Positions 48,985-57,650 of a DNA stretch of 64,000 bases are shown piece by piece. The translations under genes were made by a program, and so were the position numbers. Below the pieces are notes generated by a model, which did not search any database, was not told the origin of the DNA, and saw only the letters and a list, made by a program, of their open reading frames with translations. The number at the start of each line of letters is the position of its first letter. The stretch's first letter is position 1. The DNA is taken from the NCBI GenBank assembly GCA_046327715.1, contig JAXLXY010000013.1, positions 1 to 64,000 on the forward strand. Direction: 5' to 3'. This stretch comes from JADJOM01 sp046327715. GTDB taxonomy: Bacteria; Gemmatimonadota; Gemmatimonadetes; Gemmatimonadales; GWC2-71-9.

Positions 48985-50046
48985 TCAGCGTTCCAGGGTG
49001 GCGAGGTCGAGGACGAAGCGGTACTTCACGTCGCTCCGGAGCATACGGTCGTAGGCGGTGTTGATGTCCTGCATGCGGATCCGTTCGATGTCCGACACGA
49101 TGCCCCGCGCCCCGCAGAAGTCGAGCATCTCCTGGGTCTCGGCGATGCCGCCGATCATCGAGCCGGCCAGCCGGCGCCGGCGGCCCACCAGGCTGAAGGG
49201 ATTGGGCGAGGGATGCGGCGTCTCCGGCAGTCCCACAAGGCAGTGGGTCCCGTCCCGCTTGAGCAGCCGGAGGTAGGCATCGAGGTCGTGCGGGGCGGCC
49301 ACGGTGTCGAGGGTGAAGTCGAACCGGCCGGCATGCGCCCGGAGCGCGGCAGCATCACCCGAGAGCACCACGGCATCGGCCCCGAAGCGCCGGGCGTCGG
49401 CGGCCTTCCCGGCGGAGGTGGTGAACAGCGTGACCTCCGCCCCGAGGGCGTGCGCCAGCTTGACCGCCATGTGCCCCAGCCCGCCCAGCCCGACCACGCC
49501 CACCCGCTGGCCCGGTCCCACCCGCCAGTGCCGCAGCGGCGACCAGGTGGTGATCCCGGCGCAGAGCAGCGGCGCGGCGGCGGCCGGGTCGAGTCCCTCG
49601 GGTACCCGGAGGACGAAGTCCTGATCCACCACGATCCGGTCGCTGTAGCCGCCGTAGGTCATCCCGCCAAGCACGGGGTCGGGGCTGTTGTAGGTGAAGG
49701 TGATGGTCCCCTGGCAGAGCTGCTCGAGCCCCATCCGGCATTCGGGGCAGGTGCGGCAGGCATCCACCATGCAGCCGACGGCCGCGAGGTCCCCGGCGCG
49801 GAAGTGGCTCACCTCCGCACCGACCTCCGCCACCCGTCCCACGATCTCATGGCCGGGGACCACCGGGTAGGTGGTGCCGGCCCACTCGTTCCGCGCCTGG
49901 TGCAGGTCGGAGTGGCAGACGCCGCAGAACAGGATCTCCAGCTGCACGTCCCGCGGGCCGGTGGCCCGCCGGGCGAAGTCGAAGGGCGCGAGGGGCGCCT
50001 GCCGGCTGGTGGCGGCATAGCCGCGGGCGGCGACGGTGGGATGCAT
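48985..50046 (-). CDS. Zinc-dependent alcohol dehydrogenase (YahK/CAD-like)
   Basis: 353 residues. Catalytic zinc ligands: CGVCHSDLHQARNEW (Cys), PGHEIVGRV (His-Glu) and PLLCAGITTWSPL (Cys). Structural zinc: CRTCPECRMGLEQLC. The NADP-binding site is GVVGLGGLGHMAVKLA. The pattern matches cinnamyl-alcohol-dehydrogenase-like enzymes such as YahK, which reduce aldehydes with NADPH. It is cotranscribed with the aldo/keto reductase; together they suggest aldehyde detoxification. The ATG at 50046 gives a short MHPTVAARGYAA start common in the family. Confidence 0.94.
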   Translation of the reverse strand: MHPTVAARGYAATSRQAPLAPFDFARRATGPRDVQLEILFCGVCHSDLHQARNEWAGTTYPVVPGHEIVGRVAEVGAEVSHFRAGDLAAVGCMVDACRTCPECRMGLEQLCQGTITFTYNSPDPVLGGMTYGGYSDRIVVDQDFVLRVPEGLDPAAAAPLLCAGITTWSPLRHWRVGPGQRVGVVGLGGLGHMAVKLAHALGAEVTLFTTSAGKAADARRFGADAVVLSGDAAALRAHAGRFDFTLDTVAAPHDLDAYLRLLKRDGTHCLVGLPETPHPSPNPFSLVGRRRRLAGSMIGGIAETQEMLDFCGARGIVSDIERIRMQDINTAYDRMLRSDVKYRFVLDLATLER

Positions 50047-50112
50047 CGGACGGACCTTGGGCTCGGGCGAGAGCGGAAGATACCCCGGTCCGAGGGCCCG
50101 TGAAGGGACGCC

Positions 50113-50520
50113 CTAGCCGGGCACGGGGCATTGCAGGCAGATCACGTACCCGTCCGGGTCCTTGAGCCAGAGCTGCTTCATGCCGTACGGCGCCACGGTG
50201 GTCGGCGGTGCCTCGATGCCGTGGCCCTGCAGGTACCGGCGTGCGGCATCCGGATCGGGGCAGAAGAAGAACAGGCCGGTGTCGGCGTGGTGCTCCACCC
50301 GCTGCGGCTCGGGGGCGTCGGGCCGGGCGGGCTTCTCGTAGGCGGTGTTGAGCATGAGCTCCATGCCATCGAGCCGCAGCAGCCCCCAGTCGAAGTCGTC
50401 GCCGCGCGCCTCGGGGGCGCAGCCGACCACCTCGAAGCCCAGCAGCCGGTAGAACCCGACCGACCGGGGCATGTCATACACCTGGATCAGCGGGCAGGGT
50501 CCCTCGATGGGCGGCATCAT
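50113..50520 (-). CDS. VOC (glyoxalase/bleomycin resistance) superfamily protein
   Basis: 135 residues forming two beta-alpha-beta-beta-beta units: QVYDMPRSVGFYRLLGFEVV, WGLLRLDGMELMLN, then TGLFFFCPDPDAARRYLQGH and MKQLWLKDPDGYVICLQ, ending in the usual metal/substrate-side Glu-like position replaced by Gln. Such proteins bind antibiotics or catalyse isomerisation; the function of this one is unknown. AGGAG is correctly spaced before the ATG at 50520. It lies 66 bases upstream of the ADH-AKR pair on the same strand and may belong to that unit. Confidence 0.87.
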   Translation of the reverse strand: MMPPIEGPCPLIQVYDMPRSVGFYRLLGFEVVGCAPEARGDDFDWGLLRLDGMELMLNTAYEKPARPDAPEPQRVEHHADTGLFFFCPDPDAARRYLQGHGIEAPPTTVAPYGMKQLWLKDPDGYVICLQCPVPG

Positions 50521-50596
50521 GGGCGGCTCCTGGCGGCGGGCGGGGGTCAGGGGTGAGGGTGAGCGCCCGGCCCACGGGGTGCGGGCCCCGGCACGA

Positions 50597-50830
50597 TCAG
50601 CGCCGGCGGCGGCGGAATGCCGCTTCCTGGCCGGAGGCCAGTAGCAGCCCGCCCGCCACCACGGCGACTACGCCGACCCAGCCCGGCACGGGGTGGTACA
50701 CCTGCACCGGTCCGGTGGCTTCCACGGCGGCACCGGGATCGGGAGTGGCCCCCCGGTAGACCGGCCGGAGCAGGAGCACGATGGCCCCGGCCGCGGCGAG
50801 GAAGATCCCGAGGGCGGTGCGGCCGCGCAT
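50597..50830 (-). CDS. Small membrane protein, DUF3185-like
   Basis: 77 residues with two membrane helices: LGIFLAAAGAIVLLLRPVYR near the N-terminus and WVGVVAVVAGGLLLASGQ near the C-terminus, followed by a basic end (AAFRRRRR). The arrangement resembles the DUF3185 small membrane proteins, but the match is by shape rather than by motif. It starts 5 bases after the stop of the DinB gene, so they form a unit. Function unknown. Confidence 0.6.
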   Translation of the reverse strand: MRGRTALGIFLAAAGAIVLLLRPVYRGATPDPGAAVEATGPVQVYHPVPGWVGVVAVVAGGLLLASGQEAAFRRRRR

Positions 50831-50835
50831 CGGCC

Positions 50836-51354
50836 CTACCCGTCCCGGCGCAGCAGTTCGCTGATGGTGGCCAGGTGGTGGTCGTCGTGCTCCGCCACGA
50901 AGAAGGCGAGGTCGAGCAGCCGCATGGGGGCCTTCAGCCGCGGATGCAACGCTGAGCGGAGCCAGTCGGCCTCGTCAGCCTGTTCGAGCTGCACCACGAG
51001 GTCGGCGCGCCGCGCGGCGAAGGTCTCCAGCACCTCCGGCAGCGGGCGCGCGTTGTGCCGGGCGTCCTCGGTCAGGCGGTTGTCGAGATCGGCGGGCGCC
51101 AGGGTCCGGCGGCCGGCGGCCAGGTCCTCGATCCGTGCCATCCACAACGGCTCAAGGTCGCCGAGGTGGCCGGCGTTCTCCTGGATGGACCAGTGCACGC
51201 CGGGGCGATGGGTGAGCTGGTGTGCGGGACGGCCGGCGAGCCGGTGGGCCAGCCGGGGGGGCGTGCCGCGGAGTCGCTCGATCAGCCCCGCGGCGGCGCT
51301 CACCGGGAGGTCAAAGGTGAACTGGCGCTGGAACCAGGGTTCGCGGGGGACCAT
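50836..51354 (-). CDS. DinB family protein
   Basis: 172 residues. DinB-fold signatures: VHWSIQENAGHLGDLEPLWMAR (helix 2 His region, read as WSIQENAGHLGDLE) and the helix 4 motif FFVAEHDDHHLATISELLRR with three His. It begins with FQRQFTFDLPVSAAAGLIERL, which is typical of DinB_2 proteins. The start at ATG 51354 is chosen because the sequence before it is not family-like. It is the fourth DinB-type gene in the window and is paired with a small membrane protein. Thiol transfer or metal-dependent hydrolysis is possible. Confidence 0.83.
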   Translation of the reverse strand: MVPREPWFQRQFTFDLPVSAAAGLIERLRGTPPRLAHRLAGRPAHQLTHRPGVHWSIQENAGHLGDLEPLWMARIEDLAAGRRTLAPADLDNRLTEDARHNARPLPEVLETFAARRADLVVQLEQADEADWLRSALHPRLKAPMRLLDLAFFVAEHDDHHLATISELLRRDG

Positions 51355-51383
51355 GCGGGAAGACTCGGAGTGGACGAGGCGGA

Positions 51384-52277
51384 CTAGTCGCGCGGCCCGG
51401 GGGCGCGGCCGGCCAGGATGGTGATGTTGTCGCTGCCGCCGCGCTCCAGGGCCAGGTCGAGCAGCGAACGGCACAGCTGCTCCGACGAGGTCATGGCCCC
51501 GACCTGGGCGGCGATCTCGGCGTCGGTGACGTGCTTGGTGAGGCCATCGCTGCAGAGCAGGAGCACGGAGTTGCGATCCCGGATCTCGAGCCGGGTGACT
51601 TCGGGCAGCGCGTGCTCGCCGCCGATGGCGCTCACCAGCACGTGGCTCAGCGGCGAGGTCTTGAGGCTCTCGGCGGGCAGCGCGCCCTCGTCCACCAGCG
51701 CCTGGGCCATGGTCTGGTCGCGGGTGACCTGCCGGAGCTCGCCGTTGAGGTAGCGGTAGCAGCGGCTGTCGCCCACCTGCACCACGTACACCCAGGGCCA
51801 GGTGACGATGGCCAGGGTGAGGGTGGTGGCCATGCGCGCCGGCTCCGCGCGGCTGGCGGCCTCGGCCCGGACCGCGGTGTGCGCCTCGATGACGGCGGTG
51901 CGCAGCGCCTCCTCGAACTCCCCCGCCTGGTTGGTCCCCGCGGCGTGGTAGCAGTGCAGGCTCGAGGAGACGTAGCTGGTGATGCTCTCGACGGTGAGCT
52001 GGCTCGCCTCACCGCCGCCCGCGCCGCTGCCCACGCCATCGGCCACCAGCAGGATCGTGGCGAGTCGCTGGCCGCGGAGCGGCAGGTGCTCCGTCGCGGG
52101 GAGACTGGTGCCATGCACCTGCACCTGCGGGTGCACGGTGCAGAGCAGGAAGTGGTCCTGGTTCTGCTTGCGCACCTTGCCCACGTGGGTCAGCCCGAAG
52201 AGGTCGAGCTCCTCGTCGCGGGGCTTGGGGCCCGCGCCGCCGGCGATCGATGCGGTACGCAGCTCGGTGGAGCTCAT
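51384..52277 (-). CDS. PP2C-type serine/threonine protein phosphatase
   Basis: 297-residue PPM-family phosphatase. Metal-binding motifs in order: KVRKQNQDHFLL (RxxNQD), LLVADGVGSGAGG (DGxGS), VVQVGDSRCYRYLNGELRQ around GDSRCY, LLLCSDGLTKHV and GGSDNITIL. It uses Mg2+/Mn2+ to remove phosphate from Ser/Thr residues. The start at ATG 52277 is the first before conserved sequence. It lies about 5 kb from three PknB-type kinases on the same strand and is the obvious candidate for reversing their action; that link is inference. It stands alone in its transcription unit. Confidence 0.93.
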   Translation of the reverse strand: MSSTELRTASIAGGAGPKPRDEELDLFGLTHVGKVRKQNQDHFLLCTVHPQVQVHGTSLPATEHLPLRGQRLATILLVADGVGSGAGGGEASQLTVESITSYVSSSLHCYHAAGTNQAGEFEEALRTAVIEAHTAVRAEAASRAEPARMATTLTLAIVTWPWVYVVQVGDSRCYRYLNGELRQVTRDQTMAQALVDEGALPAESLKTSPLSHVLVSAIGGEHALPEVTRLEIRDRNSVLLLCSDGLTKHVTDAEIAAQVGAMTSSEQLCRSLLDLALERGGSDNITILAGRAPGPRD

Positions 52278-52426
52278 GGGGCACGGGAGCCGCGCCGGCA
52301 GGGAGGCCGGCAGGTCGGCGAGAGGGGGACGGACGAGGGGCTCACCCCGCTCAAGATGCAGCCGGACGGCCGAATCCGCGAGCGGCGGTCGCCCGGGGCC
52401 GGGGCGACCGGAAACCGGTCCCTCCC

Positions 52427-52723
52427 CTAGCCCCCGGCGAGCGCCCCGACCACCAGGAAGGGTTCGGCGCCACGCACCACCGCGTCGGGCAGCGGCGCAT
52501 CGGCGGGCTCGTGCGAGAGGTCCACCCCGCACGCGAAGAACCGGATGAACGCCCGGCGCTTGCGGGTGCCGTAGTCCCGGATGGCGCCCCGGAGCATGGG
52601 ATACCGGGCCTCGAGCGCATCGAGCAGCGCCTCCCGCGTGGCGGGGGGCGAGACCTCGAGCAGCGCCTCCTCTTCCACCTGCGCCAGCCGGCGCAGGTGC
52701 TCGGGCAGCACCACCCGGATCAT
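52427..52723 (-). CDS. MoaD/ThiS-like ubiquitin-fold small protein
   Basis: 98 residues of the beta-grasp type, starting MIRVVLPEHLRRLAQVEEE and ending in Gly-Gly (VVGALAGG), the C-terminal mark of MoaD/ThiS/SAMP-type sulfur carriers or protein modifiers. LDALEARYPMLRGAIRD matches the MoaD helix. No moaE, thiF/moeB or thiG is nearby. Instead it overlaps by 4 bases the end of a BNR-repeat propeller gene, a pairing I recall from other bacterial genomes without known function. RKRRAFIRFFACGVDLSHE includes the beta-hairpin region with one Cys. A modifier role is inference; an activating E1-like enzyme would have to be elsewhere. Confidence 0.82.
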   Translation of the reverse strand: MIRVVLPEHLRRLAQVEEEALLEVSPPATREALLDALEARYPMLRGAIRDYGTRKRRAFIRFFACGVDLSHEPADAPLPDAVVRGAEPFLVVGALAGG

Positions 52724-53835
52724 GCCAGCGTCTGGGCTTCGACCGAGAGGACGGCCGGCAGGTCGCGGACGATGGCCGTCCAGCTGTCGCCGCCGTCGAA
52801 GGACCCGTACACCTGCCCGCCGGTGGTGCCGAAGTAGATCCCGCCCGCGTCCAGGGTGTCCACGCTCATGGCACCGCGGAGGATGTTCACGTAGCAGTCC
52901 TGCTGCGGCAGCCCGCGGGTCAGCGGCTCCCACTCATCGCCGCCCACCCGGCTCCGGTACACCCGGAGCTTGCCCTCGGGCGGGTAGTGTTCGGAGTCGC
53001 TCTTGATCGGCACCACGTACACGGTGTCGGGCTGGTGCGGGTGCACCACGATCGGAAAGCCGAAGTCGCTCGGCAGGTTGCCGCTGATCTCGCGCCACGA
53101 CTCGCCCGCATCGTCGCTGCGGAGCACGTCCCAGTGCTTCTGCATGAACAGCACGTCGGGCCGCGCCGGGTTGAGCGCGATCCGGTGCACGCAGTGCCCC
53201 ACCTCGGCGGTCGCGTCGGGGAGGGGGTACTTCGAGTCGAGCCCCTTCGTGATGGGCCGCCAGCTCACGCCGCCGTCGTCGGTCCGGAAGGCGCCCGCGG
53301 CGGAGATGGCGATGAACAGCCGCCGGTGGTTGGTCGGATGCTGCACGATGGTATGGAGCCCCATCCCGCCGGCCCCCGGCTGCCACAGGTGGCCCTTGGC
53401 ATCGCGCAGGCCGGGCAGCTCCTGCCAGCTGCGGCCGCCGTCGGTGCTGCGGAAGAAGGCGGCGTCCTCCACCCCGGCGTAGACCGTGTCGGGGTCGGTG
53501 AGCGACGGCTCGAGGTGCCACACCCGCTTGAACTCCCAGGGGTGCTGGGTCCCGTCGTACCACTGGTGGGTGCCGGGCGTGCCCTGGTAGGTGAACTCGT
53601 TGCCGACCGGCTCCCAGGTCGTGCCGCCGTCGTCGGACCGCTGGATCTGCTGGCCGAACCAGCCGCTCGACTGGGAGGCGTAGATCCGGCCGGGATGCGC
53701 CGGGGAGGCCTTGAGGTGATACAGCTCCCAGCCGCCGAAGTGGGGACCCGCGACGGACCAGTGCTTCCGCGTCCCGTCCGCGGTCAGGATGAAGGCACCC
53801 TTCCGGGTGCCGACCAGCAGGCGCACGCCGCTCAT
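52720..53835 (-). CDS. BNR/Asp-box beta-propeller protein (sialidase-fold)
   Basis: 371 residues, no signal peptide. At least five Asp-box motifs (S-x-D-x-G-x-x-W): RSDDGGTTWEP, RSTDGGRSWQEL, RTDDGGVSWRP, RSDDAGESWRE and GSFDGGDSWTAI, indicating a six- or seven-bladed propeller as in sialidases and VPS10-like proteins. The catalytic Arg triad and Tyr/Glu of true sialidases are not evident, so a binding or scaffold role is more likely. Begins MSGVRLLVGTRKGAFIL, as in a conserved cytosolic family. The next gene, a MoaD-like protein ending in GG, starts within its stop codon. Confidence 0.85.
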   Translation of the reverse strand: MSGVRLLVGTRKGAFILTADGTRKHWSVAGPHFGGWELYHLKASPAHPGRIYASQSSGWFGQQIQRSDDGGTTWEPVGNEFTYQGTPGTHQWYDGTQHPWEFKRVWHLEPSLTDPDTVYAGVEDAAFFRSTDGGRSWQELPGLRDAKGHLWQPGAGGMGLHTIVQHPTNHRRLFIAISAAGAFRTDDGGVSWRPITKGLDSKYPLPDATAEVGHCVHRIALNPARPDVLFMQKHWDVLRSDDAGESWREISGNLPSDFGFPIVVHPHQPDTVYVVPIKSDSEHYPPEGKLRVYRSRVGGDEWEPLTRGLPQQDCYVNILRGAMSVDTLDAGGIYFGTTGGQVYGSFDGGDSWTAIVRDLPAVLSVEAQTLA

Positions 53836-53845
53836 CGGGGGATCC

Positions 53846-54409
53846 TCAGGAGGCGGGGGAAGGGGAAGGCGGGGCGGCCGTGGCGGCTTCCGCCACGGCC
53901 TTGAGCTGCGCGAGGCCCTTCTCGAAGTCGGCGCCGATCATCTGGTCCATGTTCATGACCAGGCCGGCGGCCTTGGCCATGAAGTTGTTCTCGCCCGACA
54001 TGGTCCAGGTCACCGTCGTGCCGCCGGGGGCCGGCTCGAAGCGGAACTCGGTGTCGTTGGTGGCGGCGAAGGGCTTGAGGAACTCGAGCTTGATGAGGAT
54101 CCGGGACGAGGGGGTGCTCTCCGTGATCGTCATCCGCCCCTCCCCCACGTCCTTGTTGCCCACCCAGGCATAGGTGGCCCCGGTGCCCGCCGCGGCCCCG
54201 CCGAAGGTCTTCTGCATGGCGGGATCGAGCTTCTCCCAGGGGGACCAGGCCTCCCACCGGTGGAAGTCGTTCACCTGGGCAAACAGGATGGAATCCGGGG
54301 CGGCGATGGTGGCCGACCGGGTGATGCTGAAGTGCGCGGGACGCGTGGCCACGACGGCCACGATCACGGCGAGCGCCACGGCGACGGCGATGAGGAGCTT
54401 CCTGAGCAC
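53846..54409 (-). CDS. SRPBCC (START-like) family protein with membrane anchor
   Basis: 187 residues. An N-terminal helix (RKLLIAVAVALAVIVAVV) is followed by a polyketide_cyc2/SRPBCC domain: SITRSATIAAPDSILFAQVN, FHRWEAWSPWEKLDPAMQ, FGGAAAGTGATYAWVGN, TTVTWTMSGENNFMAKA and ADFEKGLAQLKAV. Proteins of this kind bind lipids or hydrophobic ligands; the exact role is unknown. The GTG at 54409 is chosen as it leads directly into the membrane segment and has GGAG about ten bases upstream; an ATG at 54472 would add 21 unstructured residues. It lies 10 bases upstream of the BNR gene, possibly in the same unit. Confidence 0.8.
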   Translation of the reverse strand: MLRKLLIAVAVALAVIVAVVATRPAHFSITRSATIAAPDSILFAQVNDFHRWEAWSPWEKLDPAMQKTFGGAAAGTGATYAWVGNKDVGEGRMTITESTPSSRILIKLEFLKPFAATNDTEFRFEPAPGGTTVTWTMSGENNFMAKAAGLVMNMDQMIGADFEKGLAQLKAVAEAATAAPPSPSPAS

Positions 54410-54528
54410 GCGAGGGGTCTCCGGAGAGGACGGAGGGGAGGGATGGCCGGGACGAGCGCCATGACTATGCACCCGCCGGCTGGGCGCGTCCAGTCACCCG
54501 GGCGGGGAGCGTCGAACGCCGGCGCCGG

Positions 54529-56955
54529 TCACTCCCGCCACAGCGCGTCGCGCGGGGGCACTGCGATCGCCCGGCGGGTCGGCAGCAGGGTCGCGGCGAG
54601 GACGATGGCGCCGATCGTCGTCGACACCGCGAGGGCCGCGCCCACGGCGAGGGGCAGCGTGACCAGGAAGAAGCGCGAGAAGCCCCACCCCACCACCAGC
54701 ATCAGGGGCAGGGCCACGAGCGCACCCACGCCCAGCTGCCGGCCTCCTTCGCCCAGCAGCATGACGAGGATGGTCCGGTCCGTGGCGCCCAGCGCGCGGC
54801 GCACCCCGATCTCGCGGGTGCGCCGGCCGATGGAGCGGGCCATGAGCCCGTAGATGCCGGTCACGGCCAGCAGCAGCGCAAAGCCGAAGGCGCCCCCGAA
54901 GAGCCAGGCCACCGAGCGGGCCATCACCGTGGCCTTGGCCAGGATGTCCCGGTAGCTCGAGACATGGGGCGGTGGCACCCGCGGGTCGACGGCGAGCAGC
55001 ACCTCATGGAAGGCCGAAAGTGCCGCGGGTTCCCCGCCCCGGTGGCGGAACAGCACCGAGACATCGCGCGCGTCCGACTGCTCCAGTGGCACGTACACCG
55101 CCATGGCGCTTCGGTTGCGGCTGAGGGGATTGCCCAGCAGCACGTCGCTCACCACCCCCACGACGGTCCGGGTCGTCGCGGAGTCTCCGAGCCCCGTGAG
55201 CCGGAGCTGCGCCCCCAGCGGTGAGCGACCCGGCCAGCTGCGCGCCGCCAGCGACTGGCTGACCAGCACCACCGGCTCGGCGCCCCGGCCGTCCCGCGTG
55301 TCGAAGTAGCGCCCCTCCCGCAGCCCGATCCCGAGCGGAATGAGGGCGCCGCGGACCGCCAGCACGAAACTCCGGGGACGCAGCGTGCCGCCGGTCCATC
55401 CGGTGGGCTCGTATTCCCCGCCGCTGCCGTCGGCGTCGGCCAGCGTGCTTCGCAGCACCACCCCGTCAAGTTCCGGGCGGAGCTGGAGCTGGTCCTGCAG
55501 GGCCTGGTAGAGCCGGTCGCGGGCAGCGGCGTCCGGGTAGCGCTCGGCCGGCGGGGATACCCCGGCATACAGGAGCCGCCCGGTGTCGTAGCCGAAGTTC
55601 ACGTGCACCACGCGCCACGCGACCACGGCGGAGAGCGTGCCGAAGTAGAGCAGCAGCGAGACCGCCGTCACCTGCACCACCACCAGCCACCGGGCGATGC
55701 GCCCTTCGCGGCGCCCGCCGGCGCGCGCCGCGCCCTCCTGCAGCACGGCATTGATCCGCGTATTGACCGCCCGGCGGGAGGCGATGACGCCGAGCACCGC
55801 GATGGCCAGTGTCACGAAGCCGCCCGCCGCGAGCAGTGCGGAGCGATCGAGGCCCCAGACCCACCAGAAGGCGAGGTTGCCCTCGAGCCGGGTCTGGGCC
55901 CAGCCGTTCACCGCCGACAGGAGCCACCCCGCGAAGCCGACGGCGATGGCCCCGCCGAGCAGGCAGAGCAGCACGACCTCCCACAGGCCCTGCATGATCA
56001 GCCGCCCGCGCGGCGCACCCAGTGCCAGGCGGACCGCCGTTTCGCGGGATCGCTCGTTGGCACGGGCCAGCAGCAGGTTGGTCACGTTGATGCAGGCGAG
56101 CAGCAGGATCAGGGTGGCGATCAGGTTGAGCACCGCGAGCACCAGCGGCGCCTCCTCACCGATCTGCGCCAGTGGGTACGACACCGCCGCCATGCCCTCC
56201 TGCCGTGGCATCGTGGGATCCGCGGTCGGGCGCGCCGCGACGGCGCGCCGAAGCAGGCCACTCAACTCCGCATCGGCACGTGCGGCTGTCGCTCCCGGGG
56301 CGAGCCGGGCGTAGGCCATGATCCGTTCCCGAGGGGCATCGACGGCGCTGAGCAGCGCGGGATCGATCGGGACCCACGCCTCGGCGGCCACCGGAAAGCC
56401 GTAGCCAGGCGGCATCACGCCGATCACCCGGGTCGGCACCCCGCTCAGTCGGACGGTCCGGCCGATCACCTCAGCGTCCCCCCCGAAGACCGAGCGCCAC
56501 GCCCGGTGGGCCAGCACCAGGACCGGCTCCGCCCCGGGGAGCTGGTCGGCCGCGGTGAAGCCCCGGCCGATGAGCGCCCTGGTGCGGGTGAGCTCGAAGA
56601 TGTTCCACTCGGAGGCTACGGCCCCAAGGGAACGGGTGCCCTCCCCGGTTCCCACGACGAACTCACGGGTGGTATAGACGCCCACCTCGGAGAGGGTGGT
56701 GATGGCGGGCCGCAGGGCCGCGAAGTCCCCTGCGTCGATCGAAGCCAACCCGATGCCCTCCACCCTCGCCATCAGCCGGACCACCCGCTCCCCCTCCGGT
56801 ACCGGGAGTGGCTTGAGCATGGCGGTATGCAGGAAGGAGAAGGTGAAGATGCTGAGCCCGAGGCCGCCGGCGAGCACGGCCACCGTGAGGAGCGTGAAGC
56901 CGGGCTGCCGCCAGAGGAGACGCGCGGCGTAACGGAGGTCCTGCCAGCAGAACAT
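54529..56955 (-). CDS. Orphan ABC permease of the ADOP (duplicated FtsX) type
   Basis: 808 residues. The start FCWQDLRYAARLLWRQPGF is the signature of Acidobacteria/Gemmatimonadota duplicated orphan permeases. A MacB-type periplasmic domain (SEWNIFELTRTRALIGRGF, DAEVIGRTVRLSGVPTRVIG) is followed by an FtsX core (LACINVTNLLLARANERSRE), a second periplasmic domain and a second FtsX core (VTGIYGLMARSIGRRTREIG). No ATPase is adjacent, hence orphan. Probably works with a separately encoded MacB-like ATPase. GGAGGT six bases before ATG 56955 fixes the start; an upstream ATG would precede this site. Confidence 0.9.
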   Translation of the reverse strand: MFCWQDLRYAARLLWRQPGFTLLTVAVLAGGLGLSIFTFSFLHTAMLKPLPVPEGERVVRLMARVEGIGLASIDAGDFAALRPAITTLSEVGVYTTREFVVGTGEGTRSLGAVASEWNIFELTRTRALIGRGFTAADQLPGAEPVLVLAHRAWRSVFGGDAEVIGRTVRLSGVPTRVIGVMPPGYGFPVAAEAWVPIDPALLSAVDAPRERIMAYARLAPGATAARADAELSGLLRRAVAARPTADPTMPRQEGMAAVSYPLAQIGEEAPLVLAVLNLIATLILLLACINVTNLLLARANERSRETAVRLALGAPRGRLIMQGLWEVVLLCLLGGAIAVGFAGWLLSAVNGWAQTRLEGNLAFWWVWGLDRSALLAAGGFVTLAIAVLGVIASRRAVNTRINAVLQEGAARAGGRREGRIARWLVVVQVTAVSLLLYFGTLSAVVAWRVVHVNFGYDTGRLLYAGVSPPAERYPDAAARDRLYQALQDQLQLRPELDGVVLRSTLADADGSGGEYEPTGWTGGTLRPRSFVLAVRGALIPLGIGLREGRYFDTRDGRGAEPVVLVSQSLAARSWPGRSPLGAQLRLTGLGDSATTRTVVGVVSDVLLGNPLSRNRSAMAVYVPLEQSDARDVSVLFRHRGGEPAALSAFHEVLLAVDPRVPPPHVSSYRDILAKATVMARSVAWLFGGAFGFALLLAVTGIYGLMARSIGRRTREIGVRRALGATDRTILVMLLGEGGRQLGVGALVALPLMLVVGWGFSRFFLVTLPLAVGAALAVSTTIGAIVLAATLLPTRRAIAVPPRDALWRE

Positions 56956-57189
56956 CCGGCGACCTCCGGGTTCGGTCCGACGGGGGGCGATGGCCATTCG
57001 GGAACGGGGCCCCGGGCGAGGGTCCCAGCGTCTCCGCCGGACGCAGGGGGAAGATCCGGGGTTTCAGATCGGCACAGGGGGGCATCGCGATGCCGGGCAC
57101 GGTCCTGCGGATCGCGAGCGGAGCGGGGCACCCCTTGCGAGATCCTGACATGGCGATGTGCGTGCCCCCGGCGCTCGTCAGTCCCCTAG

Positions 57190-57208
57190 GTGGGAGGAGG
57201 CCTCCCAC
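57190..57208 (+). other. Inverted repeat in the leader of the TIGR03067 gene
   Basis: GTGGGAGG / CCTCCCAC with a 3-base loop. It could fold in the mRNA upstream of the gene at 57249. Role unknown. Confidence 0.35.
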
Positions 57209-57248
57209 TTCGCGGCAGCTATCCGACAACGTGGCGGACGAGGTAACG

Positions 57249-57641
57249 GTGGGAACGCACCGGGGTTTGAGCAACGCCCTGTCGCGCCTGCAGGGGCGCT
57301 GGCGCATGACATCGGGTTCACGCGACGGGCGCCCGCTGCCCGCGGCGCTGGTGGAACGGTCGGAGCGGGTCACCGAGGGGGAGGAGACGATCGTCCGGAT
57401 CGACGGGCAGCTGCTCTCGTGCGCCACCTTCACGGTGGACACCTCGGCCGATCCGCACACCATCGACTGCCACCTCACGGCCGGCCCCGGCAAGGGCCAG
57501 GTGCAGTACGGGATCTACCGGCTCACCGACGACCTGGTGCGGTTCTGCTTTGCCGCCCCCGGGGCGCCGCGGCCCGGACGGTTCGAGACGGCGCGCGGCG
57601 ATGGTACCCTGAGCACCGAATGGCGGAAGGTCCCGGACTAG
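57249..57641 (+). CDS. TIGR03067-type lipocalin-like protein
   Basis: 130 residues. The domain is recognisable: LSRLQGRWRMTSGSRDGRPL, FTVDTSADPHTIDCHLTAGP, GKGQVQYGIYRLTDDLVRFCFAAPG, then PRPGRFETARGDGTL. TIGR03067 was defined in Planctomycetes and also occurs in other phyla; function unknown. The start is uncertain: I took GTG 57249, with GAGGT four bases upstream. The frame is open to 57090, but that sequence is not family-like. Convergent with the kinase gene, with only 9 bases between the stops. Confidence 0.7.
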   Translation: MGTHRGLSNALSRLQGRWRMTSGSRDGRPLPAALVERSERVTEGEETIVRIDGQLLSCATFTVDTSADPHTIDCHLTAGPGKGQVQYGIYRLTDDLVRFCFAAPGAPRPGRFETARGDGTLSTEWRKVPD

Positions 57642-57650
57642 CCGGCGCGG

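Noticed and set aside
52720..53835. Active exo-alpha-sialidase
   Set aside because: Only the Asp-box repeats are present; the Arg triad, Tyr/Glu pair and a signal peptide are not seen.
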